Assembly: GCA_020722215.1 (NCBI GenBank)
Contig: DYLG01000010.1
Location: 1 to 34,124 of the forward strand
Reading direction: 5' to 3'
DNA from: Desulfomonile tiedjei
Lineage (GTDB): Bacteria; Desulfobacterota; Desulfomonilia; Desulfomonilales; Desulfomonilaceae
DNA length: 34,124 nucleotides
Shown here: positions 9,078 through 19,038 of the stretch, one piece after another
How the letters are laid out: each line of letters starts with the position of its first letter
How positions within the stretch are numbered: the stretch's first letter is position 1
The notes under the pieces: generated by a model
The model's database searches: none
What the model was told of the DNA's origin: nothing
The model's input: only the letters and a program-made list of their open reading frames with translations
Position numbers and translations under genes: made by a program

Positions 9078-9929
9078 TCACCCTCCCGACCACTTTGCCC
9101 TGAACCGGGCGATCTCTTGCTCAGTGTAGAAGTGCCTGGCCCATTTCAGACCGTACATCGCATCCATGAACTCGGGCCCTATGACCACGCCCTCCCTGAA
9201 TTTCCTGGTAATCTGCCCAAAGTCTTGGTCAGTGCTCACATTGTGCGTCACCAGCTCCATGTTGTCGATTTCCAAGAACTCCCTGAACGCATCTTTGTAA
9301 ACTCGATTGAGATCCTCAAGCCTGATGATGAGCAGTTCGACTCGCCTGTCAGGATATATGGTGATGGTATACCCTCTCTGATGAATGAATTCGATATCGA
9401 AAACATCAATATTGAACAACGCCTTCATTTCTTCGTCGAACCAATTGGAAAGTACCCTTTCCATGCGTTCGGCTGTTCTGTCAAAGGTACCCTGAAAAAA
9501 GTCCGCGTGCTGGTCGAAATGGTCACGGGCATCGGATAGAACGTCCTTGGGCACATAATGATCCAGTCTGTGGGCAAAAGACGAGAGGCTCCACGCTATA
9601 GGCTCGCGTACCAAAGTTATTACCTTCCAGTGCGCGTTCTCGTTATCGAGTATCTCGGAGCGTAGTTTCAGCGCCTTCTCGTACTTGTGTCTACGTTGCG
9701 GATCCGAGCCGTAGAGGTCCTTCATATCTGCTATGGATTCTTCCGACATGTGTTGAACGTGCCACACCGGCTCCGGGAGTTTAAGAGCCCTTAGTGACTT
9801 GTAAACGCTCATTGAGCCCACCTTCCCTACCACGTAAACCAGGATGTTCCAGCGAGGGGGCCCGGGGACAAGGGCTGCCGAGGGGGAGGCCTGTCGGTGC
9901 TTGAACCTTTCGATTATTCTCTTGAACAT
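9078..9929 (-). CDS. Putative capsular polysaccharide synthesis / sulfotransferase-like protein
   Basis: NILVYVVGKVGSMSVYKSL (PAPS-loop-like GKVGS.S motif) and VITLVREPIAWSLSSF (3'-P-loop-like R.P..S.SF). Confidence 0.6.
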   Translation of the reverse strand: MFKRIIERFKHRQASPSAALVPGPPRWNILVYVVGKVGSMSVYKSLRALKLPEPVWHVQHMSEESIADMKDLYGSDPQRRHKYEKALKLRSEILDNENAHWKVITLVREPIAWSLSSFAHRLDHYVPKDVLSDARDHFDQHADFFQGTFDRTAERMERVLSNWFDEEMKALFNIDVFDIEFIHQRGYTITIYPDRRVELLIIRLEDLNRVYKDAFREFLEIDNMELVTHNVSTDQDFGQITRKFREGVVIGPEFMDAMYGLKWARHFYTEQEIARFRAKWSGG

Positions 9930-9983
9930 CCGGTCCTCCTGCAAGGCCGCATAGTGCATTAAGGGGGTCTCATCGGTGAACTC

Positions 9984-10868
9984 TCACCCTGTCTTTTGCA
10001 GAAAGCAAGCGCCGAAGGTGTATTCGTTTTCGCTCTTTCTACTAAACAGATCCCACCACGAGAATTGTCCTCTTCTGATTCGTTGAATTCTCTGGGCCCA
10101 GGACGCGTCTTTGTGGTGAAAAGGGTGTACCAGATAGCTCTTGCCATTGTCATGGAAGACTTGGTTTCCCCTCATCGCAAGGCGTGACGGCTCAACGAAC
10201 TGTTCGTACACGTCCTGAGGTGAATTGATGCTCACTGTTTTTGAGGGGTTGCGGTAATCAAAGGTTATGCTGAAATTTCCGCCCTCAACGAGGAGAGACC
10301 TTATTGTCTCGTTGATCCTGATCCTGTCGTGGAGAGGTATATGTTCGAAAACACAGATGGAGGTGATGTGATTGAACTGGGTGTCAAATGACATCTCGCG
10401 CATGTCCATCGCGTAGTTCTTGAGATGCCATCCAGTCTCCGCTGCCACGTGATCAGCGTTCTTCACCAGTTCCTTCTTCTTATCCACGCAACACACTCTA
10501 AGACCTTTTGATGCCAAGTAGTACCCGAAAAGCGACGAACACCCGCCGAGATCCAGCACCGAGTCCCCCGGGCGAAACGGAGTGTTCATGACGACCCAGG
10601 CGATTTCCCAGTAGAGAAACCAGGGGAAATTAATATCATCCACTGCATCGTCCAGCGGCTGATATCCGTATCCGCGATTGATCCGCTCTGAACTGAGCGG
10701 GTCACCGCTGAGGTCAAACTGCCCGAACCACGAACTTATCCTGAGGCTCCTGCTCCTGAGTTCCTTTATGAGCGCGTTCAATTCCGCCACGATAGCGGAA
10801 GCGTCCGGCGACGCCAGATCATCCCGATCCATGGTCTTGTTGATTATTTCGGATGATTTCACGCTCAA
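9984..10868 (-). CDS. SAM-dependent methyltransferase
   Basis: SVLDLGGCSSLFGYYLASKGLRVCCVDKKKE, ITSICVFEHI motifs of class I methyltransferases. Confidence 0.7.
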   Translation of the reverse strand: MSVKSSEIINKTMDRDDLASPDASAIVAELNALIKELRSRSLRISSWFGQFDLSGDPLSSERINRGYGYQPLDDAVDDINFPWFLYWEIAWVVMNTPFRPGDSVLDLGGCSSLFGYYLASKGLRVCCVDKKKELVKNADHVAAETGWHLKNYAMDMREMSFDTQFNHITSICVFEHIPLHDRIRINETIRSLLVEGGNFSITFDYRNPSKTVSINSPQDVYEQFVEPSRLAMRGNQVFHDNGKSYLVHPFHHKDASWAQRIQRIRRGQFSWWDLFSRKSENEYTFGACFLQKTG

Positions 10869-11541
10869 GCCTCCTCAACGTTGCCGGGCCTGAGCCGGCA
10901 GTGAATGTCAGCGGTGAGATGACCCACAATATACGAGGCGCCCCTGCAAGAAGCAATAAACCGGAAACGCGCTGTTCATCGGCGCGTTGGAATGCTCTGT
11001 TTGATGGCGACCGCGCAAGGATTTTTCAGGCCAACCTGGCGCCACTTGCTGAATCTTGCGAGGCTTCGCCCCCGCAAGACGTTCGCATCTACCCAAGATC
11101 ACAGCGCTTTTAAAAATAATCCCCCCAGGGAACTTCGCGGCGACGCCCATCCTGTCACAGGCAAGGGCAACCAACTTCCCCTGCGCTAAGGCCATTGACG
11201 GATTCAAAGGGAAACGCCTTCATCAAACCCTTGCAATCGCATCCAGCCTTCAATTGGTCGACTCAATAGCAATAAATCCTGTTGCTCTGACCGTGTCGTT
11301 CCATCGAATCGACACAAAAGCAAGTAACCCGACTGCGCACAGGAATCAAGCAAAGAATATCCCCGCCGGCGGCCGTTGTGCCGCGCGAGGCCTTGATTCG
11401 AGCCAAATCCTCCTGCCTCGGACAATCTTCCGGCACCGCGCAGCCGGCACTTGACTGACCGGTCTTTGCCGAAATACCATGTAATCCCCCGACTTGTCAA
11501 TCCTTTGGCGGAGCATCAATCCGGAGAGGAGATCGGAAGAA

Positions 11542-13140
11542 ATGAAGGACCAGTATTCGGACGGCGAGTCCGGTCCACCCCGTTCCAATGAGTCTAAGGA
11601 GTCCGACGCCTCGGGTCCTACAAGCGCTTTCGGCAGGGGCATTGCGCTTGTGGACCGGGCTCGGGATCACGCCGGCAGAGTTGCCGTCATTTCCGGCCAG
11701 GACGCTTTCACCTATGAGCAACTTCTGGAGGCTTCCGCATGCGTCGCGTCTTGCATACTCGACGGGAGGGACGATCTCCGTGAGACTCGGGTGGCTTTCC
11801 AGGAGCCCCCCGGCTTTGAGTACGCGGCTGTCCAGTGGGGGATCTGGCGAGCCGGGGGCATAGCGGTTCCCCTGTCGATGGATCACCCCGCTCCCGAGCT
11901 TGAATACGTTATCGACGATGCCGGCGCCGGAATAGTGATAGCCCATGCCGATTACGAGGAAAGAGTCCGTTGCCTGGCCCAACGTCGCGGCATACCGTTT
12001 CTTTTGGGCAATGAGGCGCTTCGGGTCAATCCCGCGCGCTTGCCCGAGGTCAATCCCGCCAGACGGGCAATGATCCTGTATACGAGCGGAACTACGGGAA
12101 GACCCAAAGGGGTCGTTACCACCCACAACAACATAAGAGCCCAAATCGAGTGCTTGATAGAGGCATGGGAATGGAATGCCCGAGACCGCATACTCAGTGT
12201 CCTGCCATTGAATCATGTGCACGGAATTATCAATGTGCTCTTATGCGCTTTTTGGGCTGGAGCTGCCTGTGACATTCTACCGCGATTCGATGCGGATCGG
12301 GTTTGGGCTCGTATCGCCGAAGGTGATCTGACGCTCTTCATGGCAGTGCCAACCATATACGTCAAGTTGATCCGTGCATGGGAGAAGGCTTCTTCGGCGG
12401 CTTGCATGGCCATGGGAGAAGGCTGCTCCCGAATGCGGCTCATGGTATCCGGTTCGGCTGCGCTGCCGGTACCCGTTCTTGAGCGATGGCGGGAAATCAC
12501 CGGTCACACTCTGCTGGAGCGCTATGGGATGACCGAGATAGGCATGGCGCTCTCAAATCCCCTCCACGGTCCGCGCAAACCGGGGCACGTGGGACAGCCG
12601 CTTCCGGGAGTGCAGGTAAGACTCCTTGATGAGTCGGGCAAACCGGTGTCTCCAGGTGAACCGGGCGAAATCCAGGTGAAGGGCCCCGGGGTTTTTCGCG
12701 AATACTGGCAACGGCCTGAAGCCACAAGAGAATCCTTCCGCGAAGGCTGGTTCGTAACCGGCGACATCGCAGTCGTCGAGGACGGTTCTTACCGCATGCT
12801 GGGACGCAGCAACACGGACATTATCAAGACCGGTGGATACAAGGTCTCTGCTCCGGAAATCGAGAATGTCCTGCTCGAACACCCGGAGATCGAAGAATGC
12901 GCGGTGGTGGGAATCGATGATCCCGAATGGGGACAGCGGGTTGGTGCAGCTCTGGTGTTGGCGAAAGGGGCCTCCCTTGATCCGGATTCCTTGCGGGCAT
13001 GGACCAAGGAACGACTGGCTCAGTACAAGACTCCCACGAGGATACTCTTCGTGGACGACCTGCCCAGAAACGCTATGGGCAAGGTTCAGAAAACGGTTGT
13101 CGTCGCGCTTTTTCCAAAAGGGGAGATGACAAACGCGTGA
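11542..13140 (+). CDS. Acyl-CoA synthetase (AMP-dependent ligase, malonyl-CoA synthetase/ACSF3-like)
   Basis: AMP-binding motif ILYTSGTTGRPKGVVTTHNNI, LPLNHVHGIINVLL, ERYGMTEIGMALSNPL, GWFVTGDIAVVEDGSYRMLGRSNTDIIKTGGYKVSAPEIE; start at ATG 11542 preceded by gaggagatcgga. Confidence 0.85.
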   Translation: MKDQYSDGESGPPRSNESKESDASGPTSAFGRGIALVDRARDHAGRVAVISGQDAFTYEQLLEASACVASCILDGRDDLRETRVAFQEPPGFEYAAVQWGIWRAGGIAVPLSMDHPAPELEYVIDDAGAGIVIAHADYEERVRCLAQRRGIPFLLGNEALRVNPARLPEVNPARRAMILYTSGTTGRPKGVVTTHNNIRAQIECLIEAWEWNARDRILSVLPLNHVHGIINVLLCAFWAGAACDILPRFDADRVWARIAEGDLTLFMAVPTIYVKLIRAWEKASSAACMAMGEGCSRMRLMVSGSAALPVPVLERWREITGHTLLERYGMTEIGMALSNPLHGPRKPGHVGQPLPGVQVRLLDESGKPVSPGEPGEIQVKGPGVFREYWQRPEATRESFREGWFVTGDIAVVEDGSYRMLGRSNTDIIKTGGYKVSAPEIENVLLEHPEIEECAVVGIDDPEWGQRVGAALVLAKGASLDPDSLRAWTKERLAQYKTPTRILFVDDLPRNAMGKVQKTVVVALFPKGEMTNA

Positions 13141-13246
13141 CACGAAGGATCCGACGTCCTTTCGATTTTCCATTGCTCCATTTGCGCTAACCCTGCATGA
13201 TGGAATATGGAAGTTGCTGGAACGCTGAAGCTACCGGAGAACGGAA

Positions 13247-13689
13247 ATGGCCGAAACAAGGGTCCTATTGATCGATACCGACCAGGCCTTTGCCTCCTGG
13301 CTCAAAGATCTGCTCTCAACGAGGCAAATCATCGTGTCCATGGTCTCAGGAAGCGCACAGGGCATCAAGCGGCTGGAAGTGAACCCCGACGTGGATGCAG
13401 TACTCCTTGAAGTCAAGCCCCCGCCGCTGGAGGACTTCACCGCGTTGAAGCGCATTCAGGAGCTGATTCCGACCGTCAAGGTGATCCTCATGGTCTCGAA
13501 AGCAGCCATGCACTCTGCGGTCGAAGGCTTGCGGCGGGCGCCCTCCCCTTTGTGGAAAAGCCATGCGAGGTGGAGGAACTTATTGCCCGGATTGAGGAAG
13601 CAAAAAGCGAGAAGTCTGAGCACGTCGACAAGATCCTGGTGACGGGTGCGAGCGTCCTGAGGCGACAACAGGCCGCCGAGGAGACTTAG
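13247..13689 (+). pseudogene. Response-regulator receiver domain protein, apparent -1 frameshift near 13536-13545
   Basis: Frame 1 gives TRVLLIDTDQAFASWL...DAVLLEVKPPPLEDFTALKRI...VILMVSKAAMHSAVEGLRR; the other frame continues GALPFVEKPCEVEELIARIEEAKSEKSEHVDKILVTGASVLRRQQAAEET*. One added G in gcgggcg restores the fold. Confidence 0.7.
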
Positions 13690-13757
13690 ACTCCGCGGCG
13701 TATACGGTCCTGTATTCCGATCGGTCAAGGGACCCGGCCAATGGCCTCTGACAGTAG

Positions 13758-13776
13758 GACCGGCATCTTGCCGGTC
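13758..13776. repeat. Palindromic element GACCGGCA-TCT-TGCCGGTC
   Basis: Perfect 8-bp inverted repeat with 3-nt loop, preceded by 'gtag'; intergenic. Confidence 0.6.
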
Positions 13777-13861
13777 ATTCGGCCGGGGACGGGGAGAGAC
13801 GCCGATCCTGCGGCAATACGTCATTGTATTCATACCATGAAACGTTAAGGAGAACGAAAAC

Positions 13862-14317
13862 ATGGAGTTACCGCTGACTCTTGCTCTTGCGGCAGCCTTC
13901 GGGCTTGCAGGTTCAATGGCTCTTGCTTGTTCTTCGGTTTCAAAGCAGGTCGTAAAGACGGACCAGGCGCCACTGCCTGTTGGTCCGTATTCTCAAGCCG
14001 TCAGGCACGGGGATTTGGTGTTCGTGTCAGGACAACTCGGTATGAACAAAGAGACCAAGAAGCTTGAGGCAACCGTGCGCGAACAGACCGCTGCGGCACT
14101 CACCCACATAAAAACGATTCTCGAGGCAGCGGGGAGCGGGATGGATTGCGTCCTCAAGACAACCATATTCCTGCTTGATATTAATGACTTCCCGGCGGTA
14201 AACGAGGTGTACGCGACCTTCTTTGTTAACGAGCCACCGGCACGATCTACGGTACAGGTAGCCGGGCTGCCGCTGGGCGGATTGGTTGAGGTCGAAGCGG
14301 TGGCGTACCTGAAGTGA
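13862..14317 (+). CDS. RidA/YjgF/UK114 family protein with N-terminal signal-like segment
   Basis: APLPVGPYSQAVRHGDLVFVSGQLGMN, VLKTTIFLLDINDFPAVNEVYATFF, PPARSTVQVAGLPLGGLVEVEAVA; N-terminus MELPLTLALAAAFGLAGSMALACSS is hydrophobic with a lipobox-like end; RBS aaggagaacg. Confidence 0.9.
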   Translation: MELPLTLALAAAFGLAGSMALACSSVSKQVVKTDQAPLPVGPYSQAVRHGDLVFVSGQLGMNKETKKLEATVREQTAAALTHIKTILEAAGSGMDCVLKTTIFLLDINDFPAVNEVYATFFVNEPPARSTVQVAGLPLGGLVEVEAVAYLK

Positions 14318-14487
14318 TACACGGGTGTGGTCGGCCAGCACAACCGGGCACACCCATCGTGAACCTGCATCGTGTCCGGATGATTCCGGTTGACCGCGGA
14401 GTGCAGGCGAGGCAGCCTTGTCAGAGTCTGCCTCTACCGGTCCGCGACCATTAATCCGGCTCGCCTGAGATACAGGCTTAGCACTCA

Positions 14488-15306
14488 ATGGCGGGAGGCG
14501 GAGCGTTTAGCGTGGCAAATCTTATCAAGCGAATTGTCCCTGGTATTATCCAACGACGACTAAAGACGTTACTCTCCTACTTCCGGCGATTTCCACGTCC
14601 AGGTCGGCTCAAGGTCATTAAACAAAAAGCAAGAGCGTTGCTGCCCTACTACCGGCGATTCCATTGCCCGATCTGCGGCGCCTGGGATCGCCGTTTCGAA
14701 TCCTTCAGGGGCAGGCCTGATGCGCGCTGCCCCATGTGTGGGTCCCTTGAGCGCCATCGTTTCGTGTGGCTGTTCTGGCTGCGTCAGACCGATCTGTTCT
14801 CCGGCGCCCGAGCGAAAATGTTACACTTTGCTCCCGAACCGTGTTTGGCATCTCGCCTCTCACAGATGTCAGGCCTGGATTACACCACCGCTGATCTGCG
14901 CCGTCGACACGCAATGGTAAAGGCTGATATAACCGACCTGCAGTTCCCGGATGAAACCTTCGACGTGCTCTATTGCAGCCACGTGCTTGAACACGTGCCG
15001 GACGATCGGCAAGGGATACGTGAGTGCTGTCGAGTCCTGAAGCGAACCGGATGGGCGCTCATCTTGGTGCCGATCACGGCGAGGTCGACGTTCGAGGATC
15101 CATCCATTACCGACCCGAAGGAGCGAGAAAGGGTATTCGGTCTAGCAGGACACTTACGGCGATACGGCCCGGACTTCGCCGACAGATTAAGGGAGGCCGG
15201 GTTTGTTGTGTCCGTGTACACGCCGGACGATGTTGCAAGAGAGGATGCCGCCCGCTTTTCCATCGGACCGAAGGTGGGGCCTCTGTACCTGTGCCGTCGG
15301 CATTGA
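14488..15306 (+). CDS. Class I SAM-dependent methyltransferase with N-terminal Cys-rich segment
   Basis: CPICGAWDRRFESF..RPDARCPMCGSLERHR followed by DYTTADLRRRHAMVKADITDLQFPDETFDVLYCSHVLEHVPDDRQGIRECCRVLK. Confidence 0.8.
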   Translation: MAGGGAFSVANLIKRIVPGIIQRRLKTLLSYFRRFPRPGRLKVIKQKARALLPYYRRFHCPICGAWDRRFESFRGRPDARCPMCGSLERHRFVWLFWLRQTDLFSGARAKMLHFAPEPCLASRLSQMSGLDYTTADLRRRHAMVKADITDLQFPDETFDVLYCSHVLEHVPDDRQGIRECCRVLKRTGWALILVPITARSTFEDPSITDPKERERVFGLAGHLRRYGPDFADRLREAGFVVSVYTPDDVAREDAARFSIGPKVGPLYLCRRH

Positions 15307-15376
15307 GCTGTGATCGTCGGCGCATCTTCGCAGAACGTAGCAGTTCAGCATCAACATGCCTTCGAAGCGCAAATCA

Positions 15377-15520
15377 AACCACAAAGGCGCCAAGACACAA
15401 AGAAGGCTTGGTCGAGACAGGATAGGGGCGGTTCGCGAACCACCCCTATCCGGCCCCCGTCCCGCGGGACGCGGGATTCGTCGGGATGAAAGGCCTTGGT
15501 GTCTTCGTGTCTTGGTGGTT
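15377..15520. repeat. Nested inverted-repeat element (outer arms ~30 bp, inner 30-bp palindrome)
   Basis: Left arm aaccacaaaggcgccaagacacaaagaaggc (15377-15407) pairs imperfectly with right arm ggccttggtgtcttcgtgtcttggtggtt (15492-15520); the centre holds GATAGGGGCGGTTCGCGAACCACCCCTATC (15421-15450) and GTCCCGCGGGAC. Confidence 0.7.
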
Positions 15521-15560
15521 CATTCTTTCTTCTTCCCGGCGAACTCTTGCCGCAGAGTTT

Positions 15561-16996
15561 CTACCGCTTCACGCCTTTGCCAAGCGAAGCCGCCGACCTT
15601 ATGTCCTTCATGAGAATTCCCGCCGCAACTCTGACGCTTTTGTTATGTATTATCATGCCGATCAGCTCTACGATTCGTCTGGGATCGAGGCCCCACCGTC
15701 CCCAGACCGTATCACTGAAAACTTTCCGAAACTGGGCAATCCTTTTCTCTGTTAACCCCTTGTCCACTCCGTCCGAGAATCGCCAAACCGTCTTGTTGCT
15801 TGAACTGTCCAAAGTTATGGGAGGTTCCCTATTGAAGTCTTCCCAAAGACGACTCCCAGGATGAACCATCAGAGGATTGATGTCGCAAAAATGAGGTCTT
15901 ACATTGCGTACAAAGTCCAACGTTGCTTGAAAATCACTCTCGGTCTCATTGGGGGCCCCGGCGATGAAGCTCGCGACAACGACTATGTGCGCCTTCTTGG
16001 CACGCTGGATTCCTGCGGCCAAGGCATCCGGACGAGCAGGCTTGTTAAGACTGGTGAGCACCCGAGCGCTTCCGCTCTCGACTCCTACAAAGACGAAGTC
16101 GAAACCCGCGCGATGCATCAGATCCAGAGTGGATTGGGACAACAGATGCAAGGTTGCGGCAAAACCGAAATGCAGGCCGAGCGGGCGGCGGATTAGCATC
16201 TCGCATAATTCACGTACTCGGACCTGATTGGCCGTGAAATTGTCGTCAAAAAAATCACGAATTCGTGGCCCTGTTCGGCTATTATGACAAGTTCCTCGAA
16301 AACCTTGCCGGCGCTCCGATGTCGGAAGCGCCCGCCGCAGAGTTTGACCATAGAACAAAATGTGCAGTGGAACGGACAACCGCGCGATGTGGATGCAGTA
16401 GTGACGCGGCCTCCTGCTTCCGGCAACTTCCACCCATACCATTGAGTGCCGTACAAGGATTTTTTCAAAAGGTTTCTGTCAATGGCACGGATCGAATCAA
16501 GATCGTCAATGATTTGTGGCTCCCCTCTTACTATTTGGCCGTTGGAACGATAGGACATTCCGGGCAGCCTTGAGACGTCCTTGCCATCCAGGAGCCGCTC
16601 ACACAGAGCAGGGAAACTGAAATCAGCTTCCCCTCTGAGAACGTAGTCGAGTTGAGGGACTTCCCTCAGCATCAAGTCATCGAACAAGGTAGCATGAATG
16701 CCGCCGGCAACGGTCACGATGCCGGGGTTTGCAGTCTTGACTCCTGTCAATAGCTCACGCGCTTCCGATACGTTTCCGCTGGTAACCGTGAGGCCCAGGA
16801 TATCGGGCGAGCACGAGAGAACCCTTGAAACCGCTTGGTCCACTGAGAGCCCCTCGGCATAAGTGTCGGCAATCTCAACGCGAAATTCCGGTGCATCTGC
16901 AAGTCCTGCACACGCGTATAGCAGCCCCAACGGCGGAAAAGAATTTTGATTCCAAGGACTGTCGTTGTCAGGAGCAGTCGCTAGGACGACTTTCAT
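15561..16996 (-). pseudogene. B12-binding domain radical SAM protein, interrupted by a frameshift at a 7-nt A/T run (about 16249-16255)
   Basis: 5' ORF: MKVVLATAPDNDSPWNQNSFPPLGLLYACAGL...SRGCPFHCTFCS (CxxxCxxC)...GHEFVIF; 3' ORF picks up as ..IRDFFDDNFTANQVRVRELCEMLI...FDFVFVGVESGSARVLTSLNKPARPDALAAGI. One extra T in the run joins them. Confidence 0.8.
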
Positions 16997-17940
16997 ATCT
17001 ACCTCTCTGAAATACAACCGAAATTACGCGGCGGTCTTGCCATTCGGAAGTCTTATAAGTCAGTGAGCGGGCGCGCTCTAATTCCTCCGACTTGAAAAAG
17101 CCCAGTGTGGTTCCCCCCAAAACTTCAAAAGACATAAGCCTTGTCGTGTTGATGATAATACTTCTCCTTTTTTATCCTATTCCTGGGTATACCGTTCCAT
17201 ACTCCCACCGGTCAAGCGAAATCTTCGGGGCCTTGTGAGCATTCGCTTTTGTGGGGCACGCGTGCCGCACCGGTTGTCGCCGGGTCGCAACTTCGTCGTA
17301 TGAGAAAACCATGGCGACTCGTCAAAATCAGGAATCAACCATGGCACCCCGGGAATTGCTCACAGGGTGCAGTCCGGAGAAACCCGGATGCTGCGGAGGT
17401 TCAGGTTTCAACAAATCGCATGATGCCTTGGATACGATACTTTGAAAAGATTGAACTAAGTGTGCTTAAAGTACTTTATAGATTGACAAAACCGCACCCT
17501 GCGGTGTATTCTCCAACCGTTCTATCCATAACATTCTGTGCGCCGGGGCATTATCCCCCGGATGTTGGTGAGTCCGACGGAGGTATGGGGTTAGGGTCGG
17601 ACTCTATTTTTTTGCAGGACCGCAACGCTTCATCCAAGTCCCTTCCTGAACGCGCTATCGTCCAGCTCACGGATCGTCGTCATGCCGTGCCGCCGGCCAT
17701 TACCGCGGCATTCAATTCTACATGACCTGTCCGCCGCGGCCGAGACGCTTGCGCCTCCGATTTCGGTTTGCACCTTCGAAGGATTTTTTTGTCCGTCCGC
17801 GGGATTTCCCTAGGCAAAGTGTATATTGTCTTAACAAGATGTCCGGCAGGGGAGTTTCCTGCCCAGGAGGTCGAACGCTCCAAATGGGAGACCGACACGG
17901 AACGTGAGGCTCTCTTAACCAACCGGCACGAGGCGCGCTT

Positions 17941-19017
17941 ATGGCCAAGAAGAGAGGACGTACGGGTCTTTACATCATAATACTGCTGGTCACCGGTTCG
18001 GTGGCCTCAGCCGGTTACCTCTTGAACGGAAGGCTTTCCGCCAAGCCACAGGAGCGCTATCGGACCGCGAAGGTGCTCAAACGGGATCTCGGTGCAACCG
18101 TTCAGGCTACAGGCATCGTCAAGCCCATGGTAGGGTCTGAGGTGAAGGTCGGTGCGCGCACGCCCGGCAAAGTCGTGGCATTGCCGATCAACGTGGGGGA
18201 CAAGGTGGTCCAGGGGCAAGTCATAGCCCAAATTGAGCAGGACGATCTTCGCGCCCGAGTGAAGCTTCAGGAGGCAATCCTTGCAGAAGCCCAGGCAGAG
18301 GAAGCGCGAATAGCCAAGGACCGTGAACGGGACAGGCAGTTGCATTCTTCCCGGTCGATCTCCGCGCAAAAAATGGACCTGACCGAAGCTCTCCATGAGA
18401 TAGCCAAAGCGCGGGTTCTCAAAGCCCGGGCCGAACTGGAAATCGCCAGAGCGCAGCTCTCGTATGCAACTATCGTTGCGCCCATCAAAGGGACGGTGGC
18501 ATCGGTCAACACAATGCAAGGAGAAACCGTGACGACCGGATTGAACGCTCCCACCTTTATCAGGATCATCGACCTGGGTCGCCTGGAGGTGCTGGCATAC
18601 GTCGATGAAAACGACATCGGCAAAGTCAGGGTGGGCCAGGAATCCATTTTCACGGTTGCGGCGCATCCGGCGCAGGAGTTCAAGGGCAAGGTGACGTCAA
18701 TTTATCCGTCGGCAACGATCCAGGACAATGTGGTTTATTACCTGACGTCCGTGAGCGTGGATAATCGGGAAGGCAAACTCATGCCGGACATGACTGCCAA
18801 CGTGCTGATCTTTCTTGACCAGCGCAAGGGGGTATTGACTGTGCCCAACAATGCCGTGCAGCGCGATAGCCACAGAAAATTCGTGCTCGTGCCGGCAAAC
18901 GGCTTGCCTGAAAGGCGATACGTGGAAGTGGGGTGGAAAGACCAGTCCAATACTGAAATAATCGAGGGCCTGCGGGAGGGAGAACTCGTTGTTCTGGGCG
19001 ACCGACCGCACAAGTAA
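17941..19017 (+). CDS. HlyD/MacA-like periplasmic adaptor (membrane fusion protein)
   Basis: N-terminal TM, VQATGIVKPMVGSEVKVGARTPGKVVALPINVGDKVVQGQVIAQIEQDDL lipoyl-type motif, coiled-coil, YATIVAPIKGTVASVN. Confidence 0.88.
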   Translation: MAKKRGRTGLYIIILLVTGSVASAGYLLNGRLSAKPQERYRTAKVLKRDLGATVQATGIVKPMVGSEVKVGARTPGKVVALPINVGDKVVQGQVIAQIEQDDLRARVKLQEAILAEAQAEEARIAKDRERDRQLHSSRSISAQKMDLTEALHEIAKARVLKARAELEIARAQLSYATIVAPIKGTVASVNTMQGETVTTGLNAPTFIRIIDLGRLEVLAYVDENDIGKVRVGQESIFTVAAHPAQEFKGKVTSIYPSATIQDNVVYYLTSVSVDNREGKLMPDMTANVLIFLDQRKGVLTVPNNAVQRDSHRKFVLVPANGLPERRYVEVGWKDQSNTEIIEGLREGELVVLGDRPHK

Positions 19018-19038
19018 TCCGAACGGAGGAATCCTGCA

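Noticed and set aside
11054-11079. TCTTGCG...CGCAAGA hairpin upstream of the acyl-CoA synthetase
   Set aside because: Only 7-bp arms and no T-tract; not distinguishable from chance.
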